64,000 nt of DNA from Streptomyces alfalfae (GTDB lineage: Bacteria; Actinomycetota; Actinomycetes; Streptomycetales; Streptomycetaceae). Positions within the stretch are counted from its first letter, which is position 1; the number at the start of each line of letters is the position of its first letter. Of this stretch, positions 47,340 to 55,291 are shown piece by piece. The position numbers and the translations under genes are program-made. The stretch spans positions 124,001 to 188,000 of the forward strand of contig NZ_QEXM01000057.1 of assembly GCF_004127445.1 (NCBI RefSeq), written 5' to 3'. The notes beneath the pieces were generated by a model. That model was not told where the DNA came from. It saw nothing but the letters and a program-made list of their open reading frames with translations, and ran no database searches.

Positions 47340-47934
47340 GTCCTTTGCGCGAACGGGACGCCACGGCGGTTCCTGCGCGGGGTGTTTGGTCCGGCCGGTT
47401 CGGCGCTTCTGATCTCCGCCGCCCGTTGCCATCGGGAGATGGGCGACAACCAAGCCGGGCTGCCCCTGGCGGCGGAGGGGGCGGGCAGGCGCCGGGAGCT
47501 CGCCGTGGACGAGTGCAGTGCGGTCGCCCTCGCGGACGCGTTGACCGCCGCTCCGTGGGAGCTGGTTGTCGGCCACGATACGGAGGACGACAGTCCCGCG
47601 GCCGACACCGCGGCCGCCGAGGAAATCGGCTTCTTCCGGACCTGGAGGCCCCTCAGAGCGCCGAGGCCACCGAGGCGATCCTTCACTGGGCCGACCTGCT
47701 GACCTACCACGCCGCATTCCCCGCCGGGGCGGCCGTGATCTTGAGGCACTGCCCTTCGGCGTCGAGGCGACCTGGATCCTCCGAAAACGGGCCGGGCCGG
47801 CCTGGATCCGGACGCCTTCCTGCCGGCCTGCCTCAACTCCCTTACCCTCCAGGCGAAGCTGCCCCGAAGCCTGGGGCGAACTCACCGCAGCCGACGCGAC
47901 CGAGCAGGCATACGCCCGCTGGGCCGCGAACTGA
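47340..47934 (+). pseudogene. Multiply frameshifted gene of unknown family
   Basis: Coding-like blocks occur in all three + frames in order: SAARCHREMGDNQAGLPL, AVALADALTAAPWELVVGHD and AEEIGFFRTW; then SAEATEAILHWADLLTYHAA; then LEALPFGVEATWILRKRAG; then DAFLPACLNSLTLQAKLP; finally WGELTAADATEQAYARWAAN before a stop at 47934. Read end to end these make one plausible helical protein of about 190 residues broken by at least three indels. Family not recognised. About 120 bases on each side show no gene. Confidence 0.45.
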
Positions 47935-48064
47935 CCGCGCCGCGGAGAGCCGGTGGCGTACACGCTGTCGGAGAGCCAGAGGCGGTCATTGCTCCATGCC
48001 GCATGCGCCATGGCGCGACCGAAGGGAATCGGGACCGATTCGTATCGGTTCATATCGACGTGCG

Positions 48065-48616
48065 TCAGGTTCTTACCGGTCCTGATCGGTTCCTCGCGAT
48101 GTTCCGTATCTTCTTGCTGCTGCCTGATTCGGCGAGCAGGGCGAGCACAGCCGTCGCCGTCGACTTCTCGGCGAGGAGACGCTGCATCCAGTCCGTGACC
48201 TCTCCCAACTCGGCCGGTGTCGGCACGTGTCCGGCCTCGATGGACAGGTAGAACAGCCAGTCGTGGATGCGGCGGCGGATGAACTCGCGATACCTCTCCG
48301 CCTCCAGCCGGTCGATCTCCGGCAATAGTTCGGCCGACCACTGCCGAAACCCGGCAGGACCCGCCACCGTCATCGCGACCCTGTCCACGAAGGCGACCAC
48401 CGCCGTCTTGGACGTGATCTCGTTGGGGTCGCGCAGGATCGCGGCCACGATCGCGCGGTCCCGGTCCCGGTCACCGCTCGCCGAGGAAGCGGTGAGCGAG
48501 ACGACGCGTTGGTACGCGGACGACCGGATGTGCTCGTCCGCGACGGCATCGTCCACGTCCACGTCGACGATGCCGGCCCCCGCCAGCAACTCGGCCACAT
48601 CGGAGCGCAATGTCAT
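48065..48616 (-). CDS. Hypothetical helical protein
   Basis: 183 residues, soluble, mostly helical by composition, with no recognised motif. It starts TLRSDVAELLAGAGIVDVDVDD and has EIDRLEAERYREFIRRRIHDWLFYLSIEAGHVPTP in the middle. GAGGGA about nine bases before the ATG and consistent third-position G/C bias support a real gene. It stands between a decayed gene and the amidohydrolase operon on the same strand, and about 230 bases separate it from that operon. Function cannot be assigned. Confidence 0.65.
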   Translation of the reverse strand: MTLRSDVAELLAGAGIVDVDVDDAVADEHIRSSAYQRVVSLTASSASGDRDRDRAIVAAILRDPNEITSKTAVVAFVDRVAMTVAGPAGFRQWSAELLPEIDRLEAERYREFIRRRIHDWLFYLSIEAGHVPTPAELGEVTDWMQRLLAEKSTATAVLALLAESGSSKKIRNIARNRSGPVRT

Positions 48617-48847
48617 CGCTTCGTCCCTCGTCGAAAGGTCGACCCTCGGCGGCCCCGCGCCGCTCCCGTTCAGCGTGCTTCTCGGCGGTAAGCGCCAGAT
48701 GCGGTGTCAGGGAGCACGGTGGCACGGGCGCCTGTGACGCGCGGGCGTGCACCGGAGCTGGGACGGGCGGCAGCCATGGACTCCATTCTCGCCGCAGTGT
48801 CGACCTGCCGGTGCCCGCATGCGCGTTCGCGCGTACGGCCGGTCGGC

Positions 48848-50236
48848 TCAGGCGGGGAGCGGCAGGCCGGCGGCGTGGAAGAGCCGGTCACGGGAGGCCG
48901 CGGCCTCGTGGAAGACGGCGTCCCCTGCCTTCAGCACACCGTTCTCCTTGAGGACGGCCCCGGCCACCACGACCAGGTCGACGTTGCCGGCGTGGCCACC
49001 CGCGACGATGGTGGCGGCGACGTCCGTGGCGGGCAGCGTGTTGGCGTGGTCGAGGCGGATCATGATCAGGTCGGCCTCCTTGCCGGGGGTCAGGCTGCCC
49101 GTACGGTCGTCGATCCCCGCGGCCCGTGCGCCCTCGACGGTCGCGAAGGACAGCAGGTCGGCGGCGTCGAAGGTCGGCAGGTCGGGGGCCCGGTCCATGG
49201 GCCCGGCCGCGCCGGCGAGGATCAGCTGCTGGTAGGCGAGCGTTGTCCGCATCACGCCGAACATGTCACCGCTCACGATCGTCTCGGTGTCCACGCTGAG
49301 GCTCGGACGGACACCGGCGGCCAGCAGCCGGTTGGTGGCCGGCTGACCGAGACCCGGCATGAAGACCTCCAGAGCGCCGGCCACGGACGCGGTGGCCCCG
49401 TGCGCGGCCAGCATCCTCAGCTCCTCGTCGGTCGACGTGCAGCAGTGGATGAACGTCATGTCGGAGGCCAGCAGCCCCGTCTCGGCGAGCTGCCGGATGG
49501 CCTGCTGCTCCGCCCCCCACTCGCCGAGGCCCACGTGCATGCTGATCCGCAGACCCAGCTCCCGGGCGAGCCGGATGTCCTGCGCGGACACGTCGGCGGT
49601 GGACAGCTCCGGCCCGCGGAGCATGGCGTTCAGCGTGACCCGCGCCGAGTCGTCGAAGAGCACCTTGTCGCGGATGCGCCGGATGTCGGCGGGATGCGTG
49701 CGGCCGCTGCCGAACTGCCACTGCTCGGCTTCCGTCGACGGCCAGCCGTGGTCGAAGACGGCTCGGATGCCCGACTCCCAGTGCGCGGCGATGGCCGCGT
49801 CCGAGTGCTCGGGGCTGTTGCTGATGTGGGACTCGTCCCGCACGGTCGTCACTCCGGCGTCGAGGGACAGCAGGTCGGCCGCCAGGTTGCCGATGTGAAC
49901 GTCCTGGGGGTCGAAGTGCTGACCGAGGCCGATCTGCACTTGGCTGCGGTACTCCTGATAGGTCCAGGCCGGGCCCAGGTTCCGCAGAGCGCCCTGCCAG
50001 TTGTGCCGGTGGGTGTCGATGAAGCCGGGCAGCACGGCGCTCCCCGTGCCGTCGATGACCCGGGCCCGGTCATCGTGCAGGTTCCGGCCGACTTCGACGA
50101 TCCGGCCGTCGGCGACGAGGACGTCACCCACCACGTTGCCGAGCTTGTCGTCCTGCGTCATCAGGTACGCGCCCTTGATCAGGAGGCGTTCCTTGTTCTG
50201 CGGCTGGTCGTGGTTCTGCGGCTGGTCGTGGGGCAT
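48848..50236 (-). CDS. Cytosine-deaminase-like amidohydrolase (TRZ/ATZ family)
   Basis: 462 residues. Metal-site motifs are GFIDTHRHNW, RISMHVGLGEW, FIHCCTSTDEE and the late SVDTETIVSGDMFGVMR; LTPGKEADLIMI closes the composite barrel. It should hydrolyse or deaminate a C-N bond in a heterocycle. AAGGAA seven bases before ATG 50236 fixes the start. Residues 3-14 are a duplicated HDQPQN, encoded by near-identical 18-base repeats, an unusual leader. A DMT transporter gene lies about 100 bases upstream on the same strand, suggesting uptake or export of the substrate or product. Confidence 0.88.
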   Translation of the reverse strand: MPHDQPQNHDQPQNKERLLIKGAYLMTQDDKLGNVVGDVLVADGRIVEVGRNLHDDRARVIDGTGSAVLPGFIDTHRHNWQGALRNLGPAWTYQEYRSQVQIGLGQHFDPQDVHIGNLAADLLSLDAGVTTVRDESHISNSPEHSDAAIAAHWESGIRAVFDHGWPSTEAEQWQFGSGRTHPADIRRIRDKVLFDDSARVTLNAMLRGPELSTADVSAQDIRLARELGLRISMHVGLGEWGAEQQAIRQLAETGLLASDMTFIHCCTSTDEELRMLAAHGATASVAGALEVFMPGLGQPATNRLLAAGVRPSLSVDTETIVSGDMFGVMRTTLAYQQLILAGAAGPMDRAPDLPTFDAADLLSFATVEGARAAGIDDRTGSLTPGKEADLIMIRLDHANTLPATDVAATIVAGGHAGNVDLVVVAGAVLKENGVLKAGDAVFHEAAASRDRLFHAAGLPLPA

Positions 50237-50339
50237 CTGTGGTTCCTTTCGTGCCGCGAGCGGCACTGTGTCGCTTGTCTACGGGGTGAGGAGAGGGACG
50301 GTGGGTCAGGTCCGCTCGCGCTCCGGGAGCGGACGCGGA

Positions 50340-51389
50340 TCACTGCCCGGGATCACTGCTCGGACGTGCCCGCGGGCGCCGGGAGGCGATCCAGACGGCG
50401 GCGAAGGTGAGCAACGCGCCGATGACGGTGAGGACGGAGGGGGACCGGCCGCCGGAGGGGACCAGGAAGTCCAGGGCGATCGAACTGGCGAGCTGTCCCG
50501 CGATCGAGGCCATGCTCAGCAGCAGGACACCGATCCGGCGTACGAGGAATGCCGAGGCGCCGATGAACACCATGCCGCACAGTCCGCCGAGGTAGACCCA
50601 CCAGTTGGTGGGCAGGGGGTGCCCCGACGTTCCTTGGACGAGTGTCTTCACGCCCCAGGCGGCGGTGAGGAACACCGCTCCGACGCAGAAATTGAGCCAG
50701 GTCGCGGCGAGCGGCGAGCCCGAAGCGGCGGTCGAGGCCCCGTTCAGGGCCTGCTGCATGCCGAGCAAGAAGCCGGCGGCGAGCGCGGCGAGGGCGGGCA
50801 GGACGATGGTGGCGGGCGCGGAGGTGTCGGCGAGGCGGGGCAGCGCGGACACGACGGCGGCCACCAGGATGACGGCCGCTCCCGTGAGCCGGGCGGTGCC
50901 CGGGCGCTGCCTCAAACCGCCGCCGATACCCCGGGCGTCCACGATCAGACCACTGAGGGTCTGCCCGGCGATGGCCGACACGGTGAACATGGCGATGCCG
51001 GTGATCAGCGCGCCGGTGGACTGGGCAAGCGCGAACGTTCCGCCCAGTACCCCGGCCAGCAGGTACCGGCGGGGGAGCTGTCCGTCCCGGGCGGCCCCGG
51101 TCAGTCGGCGCATGGCATCACGCAGTCCGGAGGAGAAGACCGCGAGGAGGGACAGCAGGACGAATCCGCCCGAGAAACTGATCGCCGCCGCGGCGATGCC
51201 GTCGTCGAGACGATGACTCAGTTCGCCGTTGAGCCGGGCCTGGACCGGGACCACGGTTCCGGCGGCGATCGCCGCCGCGACGGCCAGGGAAACGCCGCGG
51301 GGCCCGGCCGGGCGGGAGTGCCCCCGTGACTGCGCACCGGGCCCGGCAGGACGGCGGTCCGAGTCGGGCGGTGCAGTGGGCATGGTCAT
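50340..51389 (-). CDS. DMT-superfamily transporter (YdcZ/DUF606 type)
   Basis: 349 residues with ten hydrophobic helices in two repeated DUF606 halves (first half around GTVVPVQARLNGELSHRL, second around LLGMQQALNGAS and AATWLNFCVGAVFL). An N-terminal Pro/Arg/Gly-rich cytosolic leader of about 30 residues precedes helix 1. GAAGGG eight bases upstream supports the ATG at 51389. It is cotranscribed with the amidohydrolase downstream, which probably acts on its cargo; direction of transport unknown. Confidence 0.85.
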   Translation of the reverse strand: MTMPTAPPDSDRRPAGPGAQSRGHSRPAGPRGVSLAVAAAIAAGTVVPVQARLNGELSHRLDDGIAAAAISFSGGFVLLSLLAVFSSGLRDAMRRLTGAARDGQLPRRYLLAGVLGGTFALAQSTGALITGIAMFTVSAIAGQTLSGLIVDARGIGGGLRQRPGTARLTGAAVILVAAVVSALPRLADTSAPATIVLPALAALAAGFLLGMQQALNGASTAASGSPLAATWLNFCVGAVFLTAAWGVKTLVQGTSGHPLPTNWWVYLGGLCGMVFIGASAFLVRRIGVLLLSMASIAGQLASSIALDFLVPSGGRSPSVLTVIGALLTFAAVWIASRRPRARPSSDPGQ

Positions 51390-51570
51390 GTCGTAGCCCT
51401 TCGGGAAGGCAGGTCGTAGCTGTTGAGCAGGACAGCAGGCGGTGTGGCCGAACAGGCCCGCCCGGTCCCGGCCGCCGGCGGCTGGTCGATCCCCGCCTGC
51501 GGCGAAAGGAGGGACGGCGCGGAGCCAGGAGTGGCGTGAAACGAGGGGTGGCGCGAATCTCGTTCCTCGT

Positions 51571-52485
51571 TCAGAAGTCCGCAACCGCATCCGTATCGGT
51601 ATGCGCGCCGAAGTCCATATGCGCGATGTCGTCGAGGATCGACGGCCCCTGCGGCAACCAGCCGAGTACGCGCCGGGCAGTGTCGCCCGAGGCCTGCTGG
51701 TCGAGCAGGAGGGCCTCGCCGAGCAGGCCGAGACGGTCGAGTGTCTGCACGACGGGCTCGGGCTCGACCCGTCCGGCCAGACCGACGGCACGGCTCACCG
51801 CTTCGGTGATCTCCCGCACGGTCGGATTCACGCCGCCGGCGCCGAGGAAGTACGAACCGGGTGGGGCCTTCTCCAGCGCGAGCACGTACAGCTCGGCCAG
51901 GTCGTCCACGTGCACGGTGCTCCAGTGCTGGTCACCGGGCCCGACCATGGTGAGGGCCGGGAGGTTCCCCGCCGTTCGCGGACCGGCGGCGACGAGGTGC
52001 AGCAGGCCGCCGCCGCGCCCGTACACCACCGCGGGCGCGATGACCGAGGTCCGGACGCCCCGCGCGTCGCGTACGAGCTTGGCAAGCGGCACCCGCCAGG
52101 CGGTCAGGCGTGGAGCGTTCATGGCGGTCGACTCGGTGATCGCCGAACCGCTGCCGTGCAGCCAGAGGCCGGTGGTGTGCACGAAGGGCCGGTCCGTGCC
52201 TCCGAGTGCGCGCAGAAAGCAGCCGACGGCTGCCTCGTCGACGCTCGCGCTGGTCTCGTCACCCGGTGATGCCACGTGGATCACGCCGTCGCTCGCGGCT
52301 GCGAGCTCGTGGAGGGCGTCAACGTCGGACAGGTCGGCGATCGCCGGTTCCGTGCCCCTGGCCCGCACCACGTGGGCCTTCTCGGCGGAGCGGACCACGG
52401 CGGTCACTTGGTGGCCGCCGGAGATCAGCCGGTCGAGCACCGCGGCTCCGATGTAGCCGGTGCCGCCGGTGAGCAGTACTCGCAT
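51571..52485 (-). CDS. NAD-dependent epimerase/dehydratase-type protein (extended SDR)
   Basis: 304 residues. VLLTGGTGYIGAAVLDRLISGGHQVTAVVRS is the Rossmann motif with TGGTGYIG. The usual YxxxK of extended SDRs is not evident: the corresponding region reads TAWRVPLAKLVRDARG, so an atypical reductase or NmrA-like redox sensor is possible. GAGGA seven bases before the ATG at 52485 is decisive for the start. It is divergent from the LysR gene at 52633 and should be its target. Confidence 0.85.
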   Translation of the reverse strand: MRVLLTGGTGYIGAAVLDRLISGGHQVTAVVRSAEKAHVVRARGTEPAIADLSDVDALHELAAASDGVIHVASPGDETSASVDEAAVGCFLRALGGTDRPFVHTTGLWLHGSGSAITESTAMNAPRLTAWRVPLAKLVRDARGVRTSVIAPAVVYGRGGGLLHLVAAGPRTAGNLPALTMVGPGDQHWSTVHVDDLAELYVLALEKAPPGSYFLGAGGVNPTVREITEAVSRAVGLAGRVEPEPVVQTLDRLGLLGEALLLDQQASGDTARRVLGWLPQGPSILDDIAHMDFGAHTDTDAVADF

Positions 52486-52576
52486 GACCATCCTCAATTC
52501 ACTGACGTCTTCTGGGACCGGGCGATCGGCCCGTACGACAACGGTCGCTGCGACTGGCTATCGTGTCCAACGAATG

Positions 52577-52598
52577 TTTCCGAACGTCCAATCGGAAA
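52577..52598. promoter_or_regulatory. LysR-type binding site candidate
   Basis: TTTCCGA (52577-52583) and TCGGAAA (52592-52598) are perfect inverse arms with an eight-base spacer. They lie in the divergent promoter, 35 bases before the LysR gene start. The size is in the range of LysR recognition sites. Confidence 0.6.
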
Positions 52599-52632
52599 TG
52601 CCGATCAATGAGGCGTCGAGGGCGAGGGACCG

Positions 52633-53532
52633 GTGGACCAGAAAAAGCTGGAGTACTTCATCACGGTCGCCGAGGAGCTGAACTTCACGCGGGCGGCCCA
52701 GCAGCTGCACGTCACACAGTCCACGCTCTCGGCCGGCATCAAGGCCCTGGAGCAGGATCTGAGGACCGAACTACTCGTCCGCTCCACACGATCGGTCAGG
52801 CTGACGGAGGCGGGTTCGGCGTTCCTGCCCGAGGCGCGCACCGCGATCGAGGCACTCGACCGGGCCAGGGCCGCGGTGGAGCCGCTCGCCACGGGGCTGC
52901 GCGGCAGCCTCACCGTGGGCGTTCTCAGCGGGCTGACCGTCATCGACGTGCCCGCGCTGGCGGGTGACTTCCATCGGCGTCACCCGGAGGTCCGGTTGCG
53001 TACCGCGACCTCCCAGCGGGGGACCTCCGGGCTGATCGAAAGGGTGAAGGAAGGTCATCTCGACGTGGCTTTCGTGGGAGCCGACATCACGGACGCGCTC
53101 CTCCGGGTGAGGGTGATCAAGAAGTACCAGGTCCAGTTGCTGGTTCCCGCCGGTCACCGACTGGCTCTCCGGAAGAGCGTGCGGCTGAGTGACGTTGCCG
53201 GGGAGCCCTTCGTCGACATGCCCACGGGGTTCGGGCAGCGCCGGCTCGTGGACGACGCGTTCACGAGGGCGGAGCTGTCCCGGCGTGTCCTGATCGAGGT
53301 GTCGGACATCACCACGATCGCGGAGTACGTGTCGCATGGGCTGGGCGTGGCGCTGTTGCCCCCCGACTTCGCGGAGGCGGCCGGAGACGCGGTGCGTTCC
53401 GTCCCCCTGGCGGACGCACGCCTGTCCTGGACTCTCAGCGTGATCGCCTCGGCGACGAGGTCACCGACACGGGCGCAGCACGCCTTCCTCGACCTCATCC
53501 CGCACCACATCCGGCGTGACCGGGTGTTCTGA
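52633..53532 (+). CDS. LysR-family transcriptional regulator
   Basis: 299 residues. The N-terminal HTH (KLEYFITVAEELNFTRAAQQLHVTQSTLSAGIKALEQDLRTELLVRSTRSVRLT) is complete. The effector domain has GSLTVGVLSGLTVIDVPALAGDF and VSHGLGVALLPPDF. The start is the GTG at 52633. It is divergent from the epimerase-like gene and probably activates it on binding a small ligand. Confidence 0.92.
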   Translation: MDQKKLEYFITVAEELNFTRAAQQLHVTQSTLSAGIKALEQDLRTELLVRSTRSVRLTEAGSAFLPEARTAIEALDRARAAVEPLATGLRGSLTVGVLSGLTVIDVPALAGDFHRRHPEVRLRTATSQRGTSGLIERVKEGHLDVAFVGADITDALLRVRVIKKYQVQLLVPAGHRLALRKSVRLSDVAGEPFVDMPTGFGQRRLVDDAFTRAELSRRVLIEVSDITTIAEYVSHGLGVALLPPDFAEAAGDAVRSVPLADARLSWTLSVIASATRSPTRAQHAFLDLIPHHIRRDRVF

Positions 53533-53548
53533 GCGGACACACGGGACC

Positions 53549-53689
53549 GACCCGGCCCGCGTCCCGCGCGAGGTCGAGGCCAAGCGGCGCATCCTGGCCC
53601 GTCACGCCCGCGACTCCTGGCCGCGCCACGACCTGCGTGACCTTGCTTCGCCCTCCACCAACCACCCCGACTTCCCCATAGCGGCCTGA
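53549..53689 (+). pseudogene. DUF6221-like C-terminal fragment
   Basis: 46 codons read DPARVPREVEAKRRILARHA, then HDLRDLASPSTNHPDFPIAA before a stop. The E-V-E-A-K-R-xI core and the HPDF end match the C-terminus of DUF6221 proteins, small Streptomyces proteins often linked to mobile elements. Start and N-terminal half are missing; the frame is preceded by the LysR 3' end. Confidence 0.5.
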
Positions 53690-53764
53690 AACGGCGCAGC
53701 ATATGAGTGGACGGCGCTTGTGGTGATCGATTTGCCCATGTCCGGGCCGCCGGCCGGCCAAGGT

Positions 53765-53830
53765 TCGGCCACGCAGGATTCGAACCCTGCGCAAGCGAGT
53801 TGTCCTCGCTTCGTAATCTCATTGCTGGCC
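53765..53830 (-). other. tRNA-like hairpins, incomplete
   Basis: On the minus strand GCAGGGTTCGAATCCTGC resembles a T-arm, and GCGAGGACAACTCGC just upstream forms a five-base stem like a variable arm. TTACGAA before it resembles an Arg anticodon loop, but its stem does not pair and no acceptor or D-arm was found. The T-stem also has an extra G. It may be a tRNA relic or an old attachment site. Confidence 0.3.
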
Positions 53831-53855
53831 CTGCCCCGGACTCTACGATCGAGGA

Positions 53856-54251
53856 GTGACGATCGAGTACGAGTGGCGGGGTGGCTTCGACAACGCCGCC
53901 CTCAACGCGCTGCATGCTGACGGTTTCGGCCACCCGGTCGCTCGGACTGACTGGCGGGAACGACTTGAACGCCACAGCCTCGGCTGGGTCTGCGCCTGGG
54001 AGGACGGCTCGCTGATCGGCTTCGTCAACGTGGTCTGGGACGGTGGGGTCCACGCCTTCATCCTGGACACCGTGGTCGCCCAGCGCCGCAAGCGGAGCGG
54101 TGTTGGCAGCGCGCTGGTCGCAACTGCGGCTCAAGAAGCTCGTGCCGCGAAGTGCGAATGGCTCCACGTCGATTTCGAGGAGCGCCTGCGTTCGTTCTAC
54201 TTCGACACCTGCGGCTTCAAGGAGACGACAGCCGGGTTGATCGCCCTGTAG
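53856..54251 (+). CDS. GNAT-family N-acetyltransferase
   Basis: 131 residues. Core motif A reads HAFILDTVVAQRRKRSGVGSALVATAAQEARAAKCEWLHVDFEE, with RKRSGVGSA as the acetyl-CoA loop (R/Q-x-x-G-x-G/A type). FYFDTCGFKET is the C-terminal F-Y-x-x-x-G-F block. The start GTG follows GAGGA directly, too close for normal Shine-Dalgarno use, so initiation may be leaderless. The acceptor substrate is unknown. Confidence 0.85.
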   Translation: MTIEYEWRGGFDNAALNALHADGFGHPVARTDWRERLERHSLGWVCAWEDGSLIGFVNVVWDGGVHAFILDTVVAQRRKRSGVGSALVATAAQEARAAKCEWLHVDFEERLRSFYFDTCGFKETTAGLIAL

Positions 54252-54678
54252 CGCAGTGGAGACTTCTGCCCCGGTCTCAGAACAACCTGTGCTGTAACGG
54301 TGCCACCGCGCAAGGGCAGCCCCCGCTTGGCTCGACATGCGGCGCTTTTCCACCCCCGTTGAGGAGCCGACGGCCCGGTGTGTCCCTCGGAGCAATCCGA
54401 AGCCGGGAAGCCAGTGCCCCGGGAAGCCCATGCCCCGGGAAGCCCACGCCCCGGGAACCCCATGCCTTCGGCCGCCGCGAGGGAGTGGTCCAGTGGCTGG
54501 ATCACCGGGGGAGTGACGTCAGATGGGCACGTGGCCGCTGCCCGTACCGCGGCTCCTGCCCCGTAGACCCTGATGACGCCGTTTCCGGACCGGCCACCGC
54601 GGGCGCCCCGGACGGTGCGAGCCCGTCCGGCCCCGCCAAGGCCGGGACCGTGAGGCGCTGAGAGCGGCGTGCAGCGCC
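54252..54678. other. Intergenic region containing a 16-base repeat array
   Basis: No gene with convincing bias was seen on either strand. The region contains the tandem array at 54403-54466 and otherwise unremarkable G/C-rich sequence up to the end of a possible small minus-strand gene. Confidence 0.4.
54403..54466. repeat. Four tandem 16-base repeats
   Basis: Consecutive units CCGGGAAGCCAGTGCC, CCGGGAAGCCCATGCC, CCGGGAAGCCCACGCC and CCGGGAACCCCATGCC differ by one to three bases. The array is not inside a recognised gene. Unit length equals that of the 28448 array, but the sequence is unrelated. Confidence 0.9.
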
Positions 54679-54858
54679 TCACGCCCTCGGGGCCGACCGT
54701 GGCGGGGGCGGGGTCCGCCACCGCCGGGTCAGCTCGACGGATCTCTCCGGGTACCGCCACCTCTCGGCGGCAGCCGCAGACGAGGTGTCGGCCACCGCGC
54801 CAACACCCCCCACAGCGGCACCGCTGACCACGACAATCCCCGGCGACGCCCGCTGCAC
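54679..54858 (-). CDS. Possible small protein of 59 residues
   Basis: The frame begins GTG, reads QRASPGIVVVSGAAVGGVGAVADTSSA and ends in an Arg/Pro-rich tail. Third positions are strongly G/C, which supports coding. It lies 12 bases after the stop of the small membrane protein and in the same frame, so it could also be that gene's former C-terminus behind a new stop. No clear ribosome binding site. One weak hydrophobic segment. Confidence 0.35.
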   Translation of the reverse strand: MQRASPGIVVVSGAAVGGVGAVADTSSAAAAERWRYPERSVELTRRWRTPPPPRSAPRA

Positions 54859-54870
54859 ACTGGTCGCGGC

Positions 54871-55077
54871 TCACCCGTCGTTCCCGATCACCTGGTTGAA
54901 CAGGAGCAGTGCCCCCCCCAGCGCACCTCCTCCCGCAAGAACCGCTTCGGCCAGTGTCTGCCCCGCTGCAACGGTCAGGGTGCCCACGCCGAGCGCCGTG
55001 AGCACCGCGAACAGGATCACCAGCGCGGCGCGAGGGGTCAGCAGGTGCCGGTGCTCGGGGGGAGGATTCTGGTTCAC
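54871..55077 (-). CDS. Small two-helix membrane protein
   Basis: 68 residues. It begins with a polar NQNPPPEHRHLLTP, followed by two hydrophobic helices (AALVILFAVLTALGVGTLTVAAG and LAEAVLAGGGALGGALLLFNQVIG). AAGGAAG five bases before the GTG supports translation. It is divergent from the HTH/coiled-coil gene across 214 bases. Holin-like size and topology are noted, but no function is claimed. Confidence 0.65.
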   Translation of the reverse strand: MNQNPPPEHRHLLTPRAALVILFAVLTALGVGTLTVAAGQTLAEAVLAGGGALGGALLLFNQVIGNDG

Positions 55078-55291
55078 TTCGCTTCCTTCTGTCTCGCTGA
55101 GGGCCACAGCACAAAGCGCTCGTTTCCCGGACAACCGCAGCGCGGATACGCCAAGCTGACAGGGGGACGAAGCTCGCCCGGCGTGGCCGGGTTTCCTCCG
55201 ATCGCCATTCACTCTGCGGATTTCCCGCAGGTTGCCTGAAGCCCCGCAAAGCGGGTTGTCAGGCCCCTGCAAGCGAAAATGGGGGTAGTTG

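Noticed and set aside
51571..52485. Classical sugar epimerase with YxxxK
   Set aside because: The expected Tyr-x-x-x-Lys could not be placed, so the gene is listed only as an epimerase/NmrA-type protein.
54403..54466. CRISPR-like array
   Set aside because: Units are directly adjacent without spacers, and no cas gene is in the window.
52571..54620. Complete integrative element between LysR and the repeat array
   Set aside because: Only a DUF6221 scrap and tRNA-like hairpins are present; no integrase, excisionase, replication gene or flanking direct repeats were seen.
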